From Deltaproteobacteria bacterium (GTDB lineage Bacteria; Desulfobacterota; Desulfobacteria; Desulfobacterales; Desulfosarcinaceae), in contig JAKALP010000010.1 of the NCBI GenBank assembly GCA_021824175.1, forward strand, positions 62,001 through 126,000: a stretch of 64,000 bases of DNA. Reading direction: 5' to 3'. Position numbers and translations under genes: made by a program. The notes under the pieces are model-generated. The model did no database searches, had not been told where the DNA came from, and was given only the letters and a program-made list of their open reading frames with translations. Position 1 is the first letter of the stretch. The number at the start of each line of letters is the position of its first letter. Positions 33,383-43,072 of the stretch are shown one piece after another.

Positions 33383-36300
33383 ATGATTGCCATTGACGGT
33401 TATACGATCACTCATAAAATCCGGCAGGAGCGCCATGCCGCCTTTTATGAGGCCGTGCGCGCCCATGATCCGCAAGAAGTGCTCGTCATTCATCACACCA
33501 CCGATGGTCTCACCTCCGAATCCCTGAGCGAAATCCGAAATGGATTCGAGCGCGTGCGGGCGATAAAATCAGACAACCTGGTGCGCATTCTCGAAATGCA
33601 ATCCGTGCGCGCGGCCAACCGGGAAGAACTTCTCTTTGTCTGTGAAAATCACCATGCCAAGCCGCTCAAGGATTTCATCACCGCCATCCGCAGCGATCCG
33701 CGCTATTTTTTCGAATTTGCCATCGGCTTGGCTGAAGTCACCAATCTGCTGCATCAAAAAGAGTTTCTTTTGAAGGAGATCAACCCCTCGACCCTTCTGG
33801 TCCGAAGCGGCGCGGGCAGCATGCTGATCAATACCCCCTTGATATTGATGGCGCCCGTCAATCCCATTGCCCAGCGGGAAGCAAAAGAGATATATGACGA
33901 GGCCTTCATCGCCGATTGCATGCCCTACATTTCTCCTGAACAAACCGGCCGCATGAACCGGCAGGTAGACTATCGATCCGATTTTTACTCCATCGGCGCC
34001 GTGTTTTATGAGTTGCTGACCGGCCGCGCCCCATTCTCTTCGGAGGACCCGTTGGAGCTGATCCATTCGCACATTGCCCGGCAACCGGTTCCGCCCAATA
34101 AAGTGCGCATGGATATTCCCGAGATGCTGGCCAAAATCACGCTCAAGCTGTTGTCCAAAATGCCCGAAGAGCGCTACCAGAGTGCTTTTGGCCTGCTATC
34201 CGATATCCGGCGCTGCGCCCGCGATTATGCTGACAATGCTTTTATTTCCACTTTTGCTTTGGGCAACCGCGACACGCCCGAAAAACTACAAATATCCAAG
34301 AAAATGTTTGGCCGCGAAGAGCAGTTGGCCACGCTGTTGGCGCTCTTTGAAAAAGTCAAGCAGGGCTCGTCCGAAGCATTTAATATCACCGGGCCGCCGG
34401 GCATCGGCAAAACGCGTCTGGTGGAAGAACTTCAGCGCTATGTGCGGGAAGCCGGCGGATATTTCGGCACCGGCCGCTATGATCCCTTTCATCGCAACAT
34501 CCCGTATAGCGGCATCATTGATGCCACGCGCACGCTGCTGATCCGAATCTTGGGCGAAAGCCCGGAAAGACTGGCCTTCTGGAAAAAACGGTTTCTAGAT
34601 CAATTGGGCCGCAATATCCACATCGTCATTGAAATGGTGCCGGAGTTGGAATGCATTGTCGGCAAACAATCCAAAGCCCATGAGCCGCTGCCCGACAAAG
34701 CCGAACAGATGTTTCTAAGCACCTGCACCGATTTTTTGAGGGTTTTCGCCCAGCAGGAACATCCCCTGGTCATCTTTCTCGATGACATGCAATGGATCGA
34801 TATGGCCAGCCTGGTGCTCATTGAACACATCATGACCGGCCCTCCCATGCCCCATTGTCTCTTCATTGGCGCTTATCGCGACAATGAGGTGACTCTGACG
34901 CATCCCTTATCGATCCTCTTCGAGCGCATCCATACCAAGGGCATCCCCTTTGGGGGCATGAAGCTAAAACCTTTGGCCGTGGAGCATATTCGCCAGACCC
35001 TGATCGATTCGCTTTCAAAAAACATTGTCGATGTCCAGGCCTTGGCGGAACTGATCATGCTCAAGACCGACTGCAATCCTTTCTTTGTGGGCCAGTTCCT
35101 GCAGTCGCTTTACCAGCGCAAACTTCTTTACTTCGATTTTCAGACGGGCGTCTGGCGCTGGAACGAGCAAGGAATCAAGGCCCAGGCCTTCACCGACAAT
35201 GTCATTGAACTAATGAGCGGTGAGCTGCAAAAATTGCCCGAGGAGGTCCAGGGGGTTCTTAAAATCGCGGCCTGCATCGGCAACCGCTTTGATATTACTC
35301 TTCTGGCCGCGGCCAACGATCGCCCACCGCGCGACACAGCCGCGGCCCTGCTATCCGCCATTGATCTCGGCTACATCATTGCCAAGGGAGAAAGCTTTGA
35401 CCTGTTGCAGCGCCTGTTTGGCGATCCCAACACGATCGAACCCGGGTCCCTTGATTTTGGCGAAGAAAACACCTTTGAGTTCTTACACGACCGGGTGCAC
35501 CAGGCCGTATATGATCTTCTGCCCATCCAGTCCAGGCGACCGTTGCATCTAAAGATCGGCCGATTGCTGCTCAAACACAAAGATCAAAAAAAGATTCACG
35601 AGAATATCTTCCATGTGGTCAACCAGCTCAACTACGGGTTGGATCTGGTCATTGGGGTAAAAGAAAAAAGCGAAGTGGCTCGCCTCTATTTGATCGCCGG
35701 CCGCAAAGCCAAAGAGGGCGCGGCCTATCAGCTGGCCACCCAATATTTCAATTCCGGCATCACTTTGCTGCCAGAAAGTGCCTGGGAAAACGATTACGAT
35801 CTGGCCTTTGGACTCTACCGGGAGAAAATGGAATGTGCCTTTTTAAGCCGCAATGACGACGAAGCCAAACGCCTGTTCGATTTCGTGATGGACCGCACCG
35901 ATTCGGCGCTCGATAAGGCCACGCTGCTCAACTTCATGCAGATCATGTATGCCGGCGCCGGGCAGCACCAGCTGGCCGTGCAAATGGGGGTGGAGGCCCT
36001 TAAACTGCTGGGTCATTCTTTTCCTTTAAAGGTCGGCCGCTACGATGTAACGGTCAAATTCCTTTGGCTGCGCTTCAGACTATCCAAACGGCGCGTCCGG
36101 TCCTTGACCGATCTGCCTGAAATCACGGACCCGCGCCAGCGCCTGATCATGAAGCTGTTTTTGGATATGGCCTTTTCCATCTACCTGCTCGATCCCGATC
36201 TGTTCATCATCCTGACCATCAAGATCTTCGATCTCACCTTGAAATACGGCAATTCGCCGGCGGCCTGCCTGGGCTATGCCATTTATGGCGCTTATGTGTG

Positions 36301-38569
36301 CGCCGCGCTCGAAGATTATCTTCTGGGCAACCAGTTGGGTGAGCTGGCCCTGGCGTTAAGCCAAAAGATAGAGCGGCCCCACCCGACCAAAGTGCTTCTC
36401 TGGTACGGCTCCGGCATCAGCTTCTGGCGCCACCACATGCGCGTTGGGCTCGACTACAGCCGCAAAGGGCTCGACTACGCCTTGGAAAGCGGCGACTACC
36501 TCTTTGCCGGCTACCATTTGTTCTCCCTGATCAACTTTATGTTTGGCAGCGGCGCCCGACTGGAGGAAGTATTCGCGGAAACGGAGAAGCATTTTGACTT
36601 CGTTCGGGCGTCCAAGGACAACGGCAATATCAACTCCTTGATCTCCATTCGCCAGATCATCCGCTGCCTGCGCGGTGAGACCAAAAGCCATCTGAGCATT
36701 GATGACGCTGACTTTTCCGAAGCGGATCATATCCAGCAGATCATGGAGCAAAACCCCCAGACCGTCCTGATGCGCCATTATCTGCTCAAATTGCAGTTGC
36801 TCTACCTGATGGGGGATTTCCAGGGCGCCATGGAGATGGGCCAGCGCGCGGCACGGCTGATGCGTTACAGCGCTGGCACCATCTCCATCACGGAGTTCTA
36901 TTTCTACCGTTGCCTGACCTTGCTGGCCCTTTTACCCCAGGCACCATCCCCGAAAAAGCGTAAATACCGCAAATCCATCCGCCGCTATATCCGGCGCTTT
37001 TACCGCATGGCCAAATCGTGTGCCCCTAATTTCAAGCACATGTTTCTCATTCTGATGGGTGAAAAGGCCCAGTTAATCGGCCAATACGACAAGGCCTTCA
37101 GTTGTTTCAAGGATGCCGTCAACCTGGCCGAAGAACAGGGATTTATTCAGATCGCGGCCCTGGCCAACGAATTGTCGGCCAAACTGGCCCTCAAGCAGGG
37201 GTTGCACACGCTGGCCAAAGTTTTTCTGCAAGAGGCCAACGCCGGCTACCTCAAATGGGGGGCCGTGGCCAAAAGCCAATTGCTGGTTCGCAGCCACCCC
37301 AATTTTTTACCCGGCGCCAATGTTGGGCTCATGCCGGCCTCACGGCAAATCGACCACACCACCGTGGTCAATGCCTTGCAGGCCATCTCCACCGAAATCG
37401 TACTGGATCGCTTGCTGAAGAAATTGATGAAGATCGTGGTGGAGAATGCCGGCGCCCAACGCGTCTTATTCATTATGAAACAGGATGAAGAGTTGGTGGT
37501 CAAAGCCAGCAGCAATGTGGGCGGCCCCATCCGGCTGACCAATCAATACATGCCGGTGCACACCCGCGATGATCTGCTGCTGGCTGGTATCCACTATGTC
37601 CATCACACCCATAATCCCCTGATCATCGAAGATGTCCAGGTCCACAGCGACTATCGCAGCGATCCCTACGTGATTCAATATAAACCCAAATCCATCGTCT
37701 GTTTGCCGGTGCTGCGACAATCGGACCTCGTGGCCATTCTGTATCTGGAAAACAACATAGTGGCCGGGGCCTTCACGCCCGACCGTATCGAAATTTTGCA
37801 GCTGATCGCCTCCCAGGCGGCCATCTCCATCGAAAACGCGCGCTTGTATGAAAACGTCATGCAAAAGGAACGCGACCTGATCGAGTTGTCGGAAAAACTG
37901 CGCTCCCTCTCTTCAGAATTGCTGCTCACCGAGGAGCGCGAACGCCGCCGGATCGCTGTGGATCTGCACGACCGCATCGGCCATGCTTTAGCGAATGTTA
38001 AAATGCAGCTGGGAGTATTGAAACAGACCACCGATAACCCCCAGGCCCTTGACCCCATGAACCGCATCGGCCAGCTCATCGATCAATCCATCCAGGATAC
38101 CCAATCGCTGACCTTTGATCTGAGCCCGCCCGTGCTCTACGACCTGGGGTTGGAAGCGGCCATCGAGTGGCTGGTGGATCAGACCCAGGAACAGCATCGG
38201 CTGGCGGTCTCCTTCCAGGATGATCAACAACCCAAACCCATTGATGAAAGCATCCGCGTGCTTGCATTCCAGGCAGCCCGTGAGTTATTGTTTAACATCG
38301 TGAAACACGCCCAGGCCCACCATGTCTGGGTGTCCATGGAACGGGTTGACGATATGGTGCACATAATGATTGAAGACGATGGTATTGGTCTGCAAGCCTC
38401 CTTGCAGCGCCGCAAGACCGCCAAAAAAGGCGGAGGATTTGGCCTCTTCTCCATCCAGGAGCGCCTCAAGCATTTCGGCGGCCGCTTGGATATTACGTCA
38501 GACCCAGGCAAAGGAACGCGCATGGTGTTGATAGTGCCCATGCAAACCACACAAGGGGACCAAGTATGA
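33383..38569 (+). CDS. Giant pseudokinase/AAA/GAF hybrid histidine kinase
   Basis: 1728 residues. Order: Ser/Thr-kinase-like domain (about 1-275), AAA-type predicted ATPase (about 305-640, P-loop GPPGIGKT near 336, Walker B VIFLDDMQW), helical TPR-like region (about 690-1290), GAF domain (about 1325-1480), HisKA_3 dimerisation domain (ERERRRIAVDLHDRIG, phospho-His near 1529) and HATPase (IEDDGIGL, GGGFGLFSI). The kinase domain looks dead: the catalytic HxD loop reads LKEINPST and the DFG position reads INTP. The APE-like segment (SPEQTG) and DFYSIGAVFYELLTG remain. It should phosphorylate the LuxR-type regulator whose start overlaps its stop (ATGA). The signal is unknown. Confidence 0.92.
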   Translation: MIAIDGYTITHKIRQERHAAFYEAVRAHDPQEVLVIHHTTDGLTSESLSEIRNGFERVRAIKSDNLVRILEMQSVRAANREELLFVCENHHAKPLKDFITAIRSDPRYFFEFAIGLAEVTNLLHQKEFLLKEINPSTLLVRSGAGSMLINTPLILMAPVNPIAQREAKEIYDEAFIADCMPYISPEQTGRMNRQVDYRSDFYSIGAVFYELLTGRAPFSSEDPLELIHSHIARQPVPPNKVRMDIPEMLAKITLKLLSKMPEERYQSAFGLLSDIRRCARDYADNAFISTFALGNRDTPEKLQISKKMFGREEQLATLLALFEKVKQGSSEAFNITGPPGIGKTRLVEELQRYVREAGGYFGTGRYDPFHRNIPYSGIIDATRTLLIRILGESPERLAFWKKRFLDQLGRNIHIVIEMVPELECIVGKQSKAHEPLPDKAEQMFLSTCTDFLRVFAQQEHPLVIFLDDMQWIDMASLVLIEHIMTGPPMPHCLFIGAYRDNEVTLTHPLSILFERIHTKGIPFGGMKLKPLAVEHIRQTLIDSLSKNIVDVQALAELIMLKTDCNPFFVGQFLQSLYQRKLLYFDFQTGVWRWNEQGIKAQAFTDNVIELMSGELQKLPEEVQGVLKIAACIGNRFDITLLAAANDRPPRDTAAALLSAIDLGYIIAKGESFDLLQRLFGDPNTIEPGSLDFGEENTFEFLHDRVHQAVYDLLPIQSRRPLHLKIGRLLLKHKDQKKIHENIFHVVNQLNYGLDLVIGVKEKSEVARLYLIAGRKAKEGAAYQLATQYFNSGITLLPESAWENDYDLAFGLYREKMECAFLSRNDDEAKRLFDFVMDRTDSALDKATLLNFMQIMYAGAGQHQLAVQMGVEALKLLGHSFPLKVGRYDVTVKFLWLRFRLSKRRVRSLTDLPEITDPRQRLIMKLFLDMAFSIYLLDPDLFIILTIKIFDLTLKYGNSPAACLGYAIYGAYVCAALEDYLLGNQLGELALALSQKIERPHPTKVLLWYGSGISFWRHHMRVGLDYSRKGLDYALESGDYLFAGYHLFSLINFMFGSGARLEEVFAETEKHFDFVRASKDNGNINSLISIRQIIRCLRGETKSHLSIDDADFSEADHIQQIMEQNPQTVLMRHYLLKLQLLYLMGDFQGAMEMGQRAARLMRYSAGTISITEFYFYRCLTLLALLPQAPSPKKRKYRKSIRRYIRRFYRMAKSCAPNFKHMFLILMGEKAQLIGQYDKAFSCFKDAVNLAEEQGFIQIAALANELSAKLALKQGLHTLAKVFLQEANAGYLKWGAVAKSQLLVRSHPNFLPGANVGLMPASRQIDHTTVVNALQAISTEIVLDRLLKKLMKIVVENAGAQRVLFIMKQDEELVVKASSNVGGPIRLTNQYMPVHTRDDLLLAGIHYVHHTHNPLIIEDVQVHSDYRSDPYVIQYKPKSIVCLPVLRQSDLVAILYLENNIVAGAFTPDRIEILQLIASQAAISIENARLYENVMQKERDLIELSEKLRSLSSELLLTEERERRRIAVDLHDRIGHALANVKMQLGVLKQTTDNPQALDPMNRIGQLIDQSIQDTQSLTFDLSPPVLYDLGLEAAIEWLVDQTQEQHRLAVSFQDDQQPKPIDESIRVLAFQAARELLFNIVKHAQAHHVWVSMERVDDMVHIMIEDDGIGLQASLQRRKTAKKGGGFGLFSIQERLKHFGGRLDITSDPGKGTRMVLIVPMQTTQGDQV

Positions 38570-39219
38570 CGATTCGTATTCTCATCGTGGACGACCACAG
38601 CATCACCCGTGAAGGCTTGAAGGTCTTGCTCAACAAGACCGAAAATTTCGAGGTGGTTGCTGAAGCGGAAAACGGCCGCGCGGCCATTTCGCTGACACGC
38701 AAGCTTCAGCCCGATGTGGTGGTGATGGACATCAACATGCCGGACCTAAACGGGGTGGACGCTTCTCGCCAGATCCTTTCCGAGCTGCCCCAGACGCGCA
38801 TCATCGCCCTGTCCATGTATTCGGATAAAAGCTATGTGCGCGGCATGCTCAAATCGGGTGTCTCCGGTTACCTGTTGAAGAACTGCGCCTTCGAGGAGCT
38901 GTCGGGCGCCATCGATACCGTGATGCGCGGCCAAACCTACCTGAGCCCCAAGATCTCCGAAATCGTGCGCAAAGAATTCGTCAAGATGATGACCACCGAA
39001 GAAATCGGCACCACCGAACTGCTCACGGACAAGGAGCGCGAAGTACTTCAGCTCATCGCCGAAGGTCGCAAGACCAAGGAGATCGCCGAGCGGCTGCATA
39101 TCAGCGTCAAAACCGTGGAGGCGCGCCGCAGCAAAATCATGGAAAAACTCAATATCAACAACGTGGCCGGCCTGACCAAATTCGCCATCCGCGAAGGGTT
39201 GACTTCCATCGAGCCGTAA
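38566..39219 (+). CDS. NarL/LuxR-family response regulator
   Basis: 217 residues. Receiver domain (about 1-120) with the acidic pair VDDH, phospho-Asp in VVVMDINMPD and Lys in SGYLLKNC; C-terminal LuxR HTH (about 145-210; TDKEREVLQLIAEG, TKEIAERLHISVKTVEARRSKIMEKL). The ATG overlaps the stop of the giant HisKA_3 kinase, so it is the cognate regulator. The regulon is unknown. Followed by a long perfect inverted repeat at 39231-39295. Confidence 0.96.
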   Translation: MTIRILIVDDHSITREGLKVLLNKTENFEVVAEAENGRAAISLTRKLQPDVVVMDINMPDLNGVDASRQILSELPQTRIIALSMYSDKSYVRGMLKSGVSGYLLKNCAFEELSGAIDTVMRGQTYLSPKISEIVRKEFVKMMTTEEIGTTELLTDKEREVLQLIAEGRKTKEIAERLHISVKTVEARRSKIMEKLNINNVAGLTKFAIREGLTSIEP

Positions 39220-39230
39220 AAATAAGATTC

Positions 39231-39295
39231 AGGCACAAAGGCGCAAAGGCACAAAGATAATCTAACAAACATTGTGCCTTTGCGCCTTTGTGCCT
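39231..39295. repeat. Perfect 24-bp inverted repeat, 'AGGCACAAAGGCGC' type
   Basis: Arms 39231-39254 and 39272-39295 are exact reverse complements, separated by a 17-nt AT-rich loop. Each arm is itself repetitive (GGCACAAAGGCGCAAAGGCACAA). It lies between the response regulator and the same-strand esterase, 11 nt after the stop and 22 nt before the next ATG. It could terminate transcription or shape the esterase mRNA leader. I recognise the wording as a dispersed intergenic repeat of many environmental genomes. Confidence 0.75.
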
Positions 39296-39316
39296 AAATA
39301 ACACTAAGGTTTAAAC

Positions 39317-40066
39317 ATGCACATCGAAGAACACCGCTGGCACAGCCCGGCCCTGGGACGCGAAATGGCCTTAAAGGTTTACGGCCACTGGGGCGACCCC
39401 TTCATTGTGTTTCCCTGTTCCAGGGGACGTTATTTCGATTATGAAGGCATGGGAATGATCGGCGCCATCGCCGCGTTCATCGATGGCGGCCGCATCAAAC
39501 TCTTCTGCGTGGACAGCATCGATAATGAAACCTGGTATAACTTCGCCATTGCGCCGACCGGGCGCAATGAGCGTTATGAAGCCTACGACCGTTACATCAC
39601 GGCGGAAGTAATTCCATTCATCCGCGACCATTGCCACGCACCCGATGCGCGGCCCATCACCAACGGCTGCAGCATGGGGGCCTACCATGCCCTTAATTTC
39701 TTCTTCAAGCACCCCGATCTCTTCCAGGGCACCATCTCCCTGAGCGGCCTCTACCGGCTCGACCGCCCGGAGTTCGGGTTAAGCGCCGCTGAACTGGGCG
39801 CCGTTTACTTCAACTCGCCCTTGACCTATCTGGCCAACATTTCAGATCCCTGGTTCCTGGAGCAGTATCGGCAACGCGCCATCATTGTCTGCGCCGGGCA
39901 GGGGGCCTGGGATGAGGAGGCCCTGGAGGATACCCGCCACCTGGCTGACATCTGCCAGGCCAAAGCCATCCCCGCCTGGATCGACATCTGGGGCCACGAC
40001 GTCAACCACGACTGGCCCTGGTGGTATAAGCAGATGAATTACTTCTTGGGAAAACTTTATAGTTAA
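39317..40066 (+). CDS. Putative esterase, alpha/beta hydrolase
   Basis: 249 residues of the putative-esterase (esterase D/antigen 85-like, PF00756-type) family. The nucleophile elbow is NGCSMGAYHAL (Ser about 118). A late Asp/His pair lies in IWGHDVNHDW. The protein is cytosolic by its lack of a signal peptide. The substrate is unknown; relatives act on small thioesters such as S-formylglutathione, of some interest since a thiol-pathway-like operon converges on it from the other strand with only 3 nt between the stops. Confidence 0.85.
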   Translation: MHIEEHRWHSPALGREMALKVYGHWGDPFIVFPCSRGRYFDYEGMGMIGAIAAFIDGGRIKLFCVDSIDNETWYNFAIAPTGRNERYEAYDRYITAEVIPFIRDHCHAPDARPITNGCSMGAYHALNFFFKHPDLFQGTISLSGLYRLDRPEFGLSAAELGAVYFNSPLTYLANISDPWFLEQYRQRAIIVCAGQGAWDEEALEDTRHLADICQAKAIPAWIDIWGHDVNHDWPWWYKQMNYFLGKLYS

Positions 40067-40069
40067 GCA

Positions 40070-40765
40070 CTAATACGGAAGTACTACCCGATAAAATCCT
40101 TCGGCCAATTCATATCCGCCCTTTTGGCCGTAGCCTTTAAAGCGCTGGCTCAGCCACTCGCGCAGCTGCTCCATGTTTTGCTCCCGCATCTGGCTGACGT
40201 GGCATTGGAGGGCCTCCAGTTTGAGGCCGTAGGTTTGGGTGATATCGATGTAATAGTTGGTTTCATCCGCGCCGAAGAAGAGCAGCTCCTTGACCTTATG
40301 CGGCTCAAACCCTTGGGCCAACAGATCAGGATAGGCGGCATGATCCCGGGCAAAGGGAAAGACGGCATCCAGAACCACCTGGCCGATGATGCGATGGTCG
40401 CGGTGCCAGACATAGCGGCGATAGGGATCGGTGGTGATCACCGTGTGGGGCCGGAAGGTACGCAGCACCTGAACAATGCACTTGCGCATCTGGGGAGTGT
40501 CTTCCAGGCCCTGATCTGGATAGCGCAGAAATTGAACTTCACGCACCCCCAGCTTGGCGGCCGCCGCCCGTTGCTCCTGCTCGCGCACTTGGGCCAGGGT
40601 TTCGGGGGTGATGGTACGATCGCTGGTGCCTTTCTCGCCGCTGGTACAAACCACATAGGCCACGGATTGGCCTTGGCGCACCCAATGGGCCACGCTGCCA
40701 GCTACACCATATTCCGAATCATCCGGATGAGCAGTGATCAATAGAAAATCCACGGGTTCCGTCAC
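40070..40765 (-). CDS. PIG-L/LmbE-family N-acetylglucosaminyl deacetylase (BshB/MshB-like)
   Basis: 231 residues starting at GTG 40765 (AAAGGAAATG about 10 nt upstream). The zinc motif AHPDDSE (H-P-D-D) lies near the N-terminus, and a second metal His is in YVWHRDHR. CTSGEKGTSD is a block typical of bacillithiol BshB and mycothiol MshB-type deacetylases. It would remove an N-acetyl group from a GlcNAc conjugate. Last gene of a four-gene operon, 15 nt after an MshA-like glycosyltransferase; together the two could make a GlcN-containing precursor. The actual substrate is inferred. Confidence 0.9.
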   Translation of the reverse strand: MTEPVDFLLITAHPDDSEYGVAGSVAHWVRQGQSVAYVVCTSGEKGTSDRTITPETLAQVREQEQRAAAAKLGVREVQFLRYPDQGLEDTPQMRKCIVQVLRTFRPHTVITTDPYRRYVWHRDHRIIGQVVLDAVFPFARDHAAYPDLLAQGFEPHKVKELLFFGADETNYYIDITQTYGLKLEALQCHVSQMREQNMEQLREWLSQRFKGYGQKGGYELAEGFYRVVLPY

Positions 40766-40780
40766 AGTTGCATTTCCTTT

Positions 40781-42073
40781 TCATTCTCGGGCATTATTCG
40801 GCGGGCGCACCTGGCCGGCCGCTACGGTTTTTATGGGATTGCGGGCCGTTAACAACCGGGCATAGAGTTCCTGGATCGCATCAGCCACCCACTGCCAGCT
40901 CAACGATTCCACCGCAGCTCTGATCTGAGCCGCAGTTGGCCGATGTTGCCTTGGGATTTGGAGAATACGCCCGATGGCCTGGGCCACAGCTTGGGATTCG
41001 GCGGCGGCGATTACCGCGCCATTCAGGCCTTCACGCACCAGCGAGGCCGCGGCACCCACGGCCGTGGCCGCCACCGGCGTGCCGCAGGCCAGCGCTTCTA
41101 GAACCACCAACCCAAAACTTTCATAGTGGGAGGGCAGGGCCAGCAGATCCGCCGCGCCGTAATAATCCGGCAAGGCCTCATGCTTCACGCGGCCCGCGAA
41201 ATGGACCTGATCTTGAATCCCAAGTCGGCCGGCCAATGTTTTCAAGGATAAGGTGCTCTGATCGGCGGTATCATCTCCACCCACGATAATTAGCCGCAGG
41301 TTCGGATGGTTGCGCCGAAGCTCGGCCACGGCCGCGATCAATGTGTCCACGGCCTTCAACGGCGCGAAACGCCCAACGTAAAGTATGACCTCCGCTTCCG
41401 CCGAAAGCCCCAACCGTTGACGGGCCGCGCGCCAATCCTGGGGTTGAAAACGCTCCAGATCAACACCGCAGGGAACCACCCCAATCTTTTGACGAGCCGC
41501 CTGGTAGTGTCGGCGGAGATTCTCCAACTCCCCCTGGGAGGGCACCACGATGAAGTCCGCGGTTTCGACCAGCCGCTGTTCATGGCCGATGCGCAGGGTA
41601 GTTTCATTTTCCAAAGGGCTGTGGTGATTCTTGGCCGCGCCCAAGGTATGAAACATGACCATGTGAGGACAATGCCATTGGGCCTGCAACACAGCGCCCA
41701 CCGCGCCGGAGATCCAGTAGTGGCTGTGGATGAGATCATAGGCCCGGTCATGTGCCTGACCGTAACGTTCCACTGAATTCACGAGCTGGGGCAGATGATG
41801 AACGAACTCCTCTTTTGGGATCCGGGTAAAACGCCCTTGGCCCAAGGTAATCAAACGCACATTGGGATAGAGTTCGGCCTCATAGGGTTCGCTGCCAACG
41901 CCGGTGAAGATGTCGATCTGATGACCGTTGCGGCCCAGCCACCTGGACACCTCGCGCACATAGATGCTCATGCCGCCGGTATTCTGGGCGCCAAGGGTTC
42001 CAACCGGGCTGGAATGGAGGCTGAGCATGGCGATTCTTAAGGTGTGGTGCGGGCTTTGTAAGTTTGACTGCAT
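40781..42073 (-). CDS. GT-B glycosyltransferase, MshA-like (GT4)
   Basis: 430 residues. The N-terminus AMLSLHSSPVGTLGAQNTGG-MSIYVREVSRWL is close to the signature of MshA (D-inositol-3-phosphate GlcNAc transferase) and sucrose-phosphate-synthase-like GT4 enzymes. The C-terminal nucleotide-sugar site has YVGRFAPLKAVDTLI, LALPSHYESFGLVVLEALACGTPV (E-x7-E) and GGDD. It probably transfers GlcNAc or a similar sugar to a polar acceptor. It starts 3 nt after the GNAT gene and is followed by the deacetylase. The acceptor (inositol phosphate, malate or another) cannot be read from the sequence. Confidence 0.9.
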   Translation of the reverse strand: MQSNLQSPHHTLRIAMLSLHSSPVGTLGAQNTGGMSIYVREVSRWLGRNGHQIDIFTGVGSEPYEAELYPNVRLITLGQGRFTRIPKEEFVHHLPQLVNSVERYGQAHDRAYDLIHSHYWISGAVGAVLQAQWHCPHMVMFHTLGAAKNHHSPLENETTLRIGHEQRLVETADFIVVPSQGELENLRRHYQAARQKIGVVPCGVDLERFQPQDWRAARQRLGLSAEAEVILYVGRFAPLKAVDTLIAAVAELRRNHPNLRLIIVGGDDTADQSTLSLKTLAGRLGIQDQVHFAGRVKHEALPDYYGAADLLALPSHYESFGLVVLEALACGTPVAATAVGAAASLVREGLNGAVIAAAESQAVAQAIGRILQIPRQHRPTAAQIRAAVESLSWQWVADAIQELYARLLTARNPIKTVAAGQVRPPNNARE

Positions 42074-42076
42074 GGC

Positions 42077-43054
42077 TTAAATGGTCATCCGGCACCGGTA
42101 AAGATCCACTGGCTGCCCACCGATACGCTTCTTATAGATTTCCCGGCCCTTGAGAAAATCATAACGCCGGCATCCCATGCCCACCGCATGTTGAATGCTG
42201 AGCACCTTGCTGAGGATACCGACGCTCAGGGGCTCATACTGCTCATCATAGCCGCTGTTGTAAAGATAGCGCACACCGGCGTAATCAAAACACAATACTG
42301 CGGCTACGGCGTGTTGATCCACATCCAGAAAACAGAGGCGCAACAAGCCATGACTCGCCAGCGCCTCCATCAAATCCTGAAAATAGTCGACCATGGCGCC
42401 GGACATAAACTCCGCCTTGTCGGCACGATTGCGGCGGAACAGATCCACAAAGGCGTGGCTGGCTTTTCCCAAGCCATTGGAACTCTCGATCACGCTATAG
42501 GTCCAGGCCCCATGGGTTTCCAATCGGCGCAATTTGCGGCGCACTTCATGACGCTGCTTGCCGTCGAGCAACTGCAGATAGCCGTCCCAGGTGTCAGGCA
42601 GCGCCATCTCAAAAGTGACCTCGTCAGGGGCGAGGGCTGTCTCCATCTGCTTTGGCGCCAGGCTCTTAAGTGCTTCCACGGTCACGGCATCGGGCCGCAA
42701 GGTACGGAAATCCAACTGGGTGATGCCCCGGTGGCGAAGATGTTCCATGACCGCGGCCAGCACGTGGCGGCCCTTGCCTGGTGCGACCACCAGATCCTGA
42801 TAATCGCACACCTCGTGCGAGCCCAGAAAATGGGCGCATGCTCCCTGCAAAGCCAGGGGCGCCACGCCGATGGGCCGATCCCCTTCAACAACCACCAGCA
42901 GGTGGGGTTCGCCCGGCGCCCCCAAGTGACGGCAGACGGTTTCCAGCCAGAAGGGCAGGACAAATAAACAGCGCCAATCCAGGAGTTTTAAGGATTGGCG
43001 CCAAAGATGCGCATACTCTTCAAAGGAGATGATTTGAACCTTTATGGATTGCAG
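42077..43054 (-). CDS. BioF2-like GNAT acetyltransferase, probable CTG start
   Basis: 325 residues if translation begins at CTG 43052-43054. The frame is open from the preceding stop to 42077 but contains no ATG or GTG before a TTG at 42925. The stretch lost with that TTG (FEEYAHLWRQSL, LPFWLETVCRHLG) is clearly coding and matches the N-terminus of BioF2/FemAB-like GNAT proteins. CTG has AAAGGA eight bases upstream, and the product would begin MQSIKVQIISFEEY. The C-terminal half has RRNRADKAEFMSG and the GNAT core VAAVLCFDYAGVRYLYNSGYD. It probably N-acylates an amino group. Second gene of the thiol-like operon. Confidence 0.82.
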   Translation of the reverse strand: MQSIKVQIISFEEYAHLWRQSLKLLDWRCLFVLPFWLETVCRHLGAPGEPHLLVVVEGDRPIGVAPLALQGACAHFLGSHEVCDYQDLVVAPGKGRHVLAAVMEHLRHRGITQLDFRTLRPDAVTVEALKSLAPKQMETALAPDEVTFEMALPDTWDGYLQLLDGKQRHEVRRKLRRLETHGAWTYSVIESSNGLGKASHAFVDLFRRNRADKAEFMSGAMVDYFQDLMEALASHGLLRLCFLDVDQHAVAAVLCFDYAGVRYLYNSGYDEQYEPLSVGILSKVLSIQHAVGMGCRRYDFLKGREIYKKRIGGQPVDLYRCRMTI

Positions 43055-43072
43055 CGTGTGTTTCCTTTCTTC

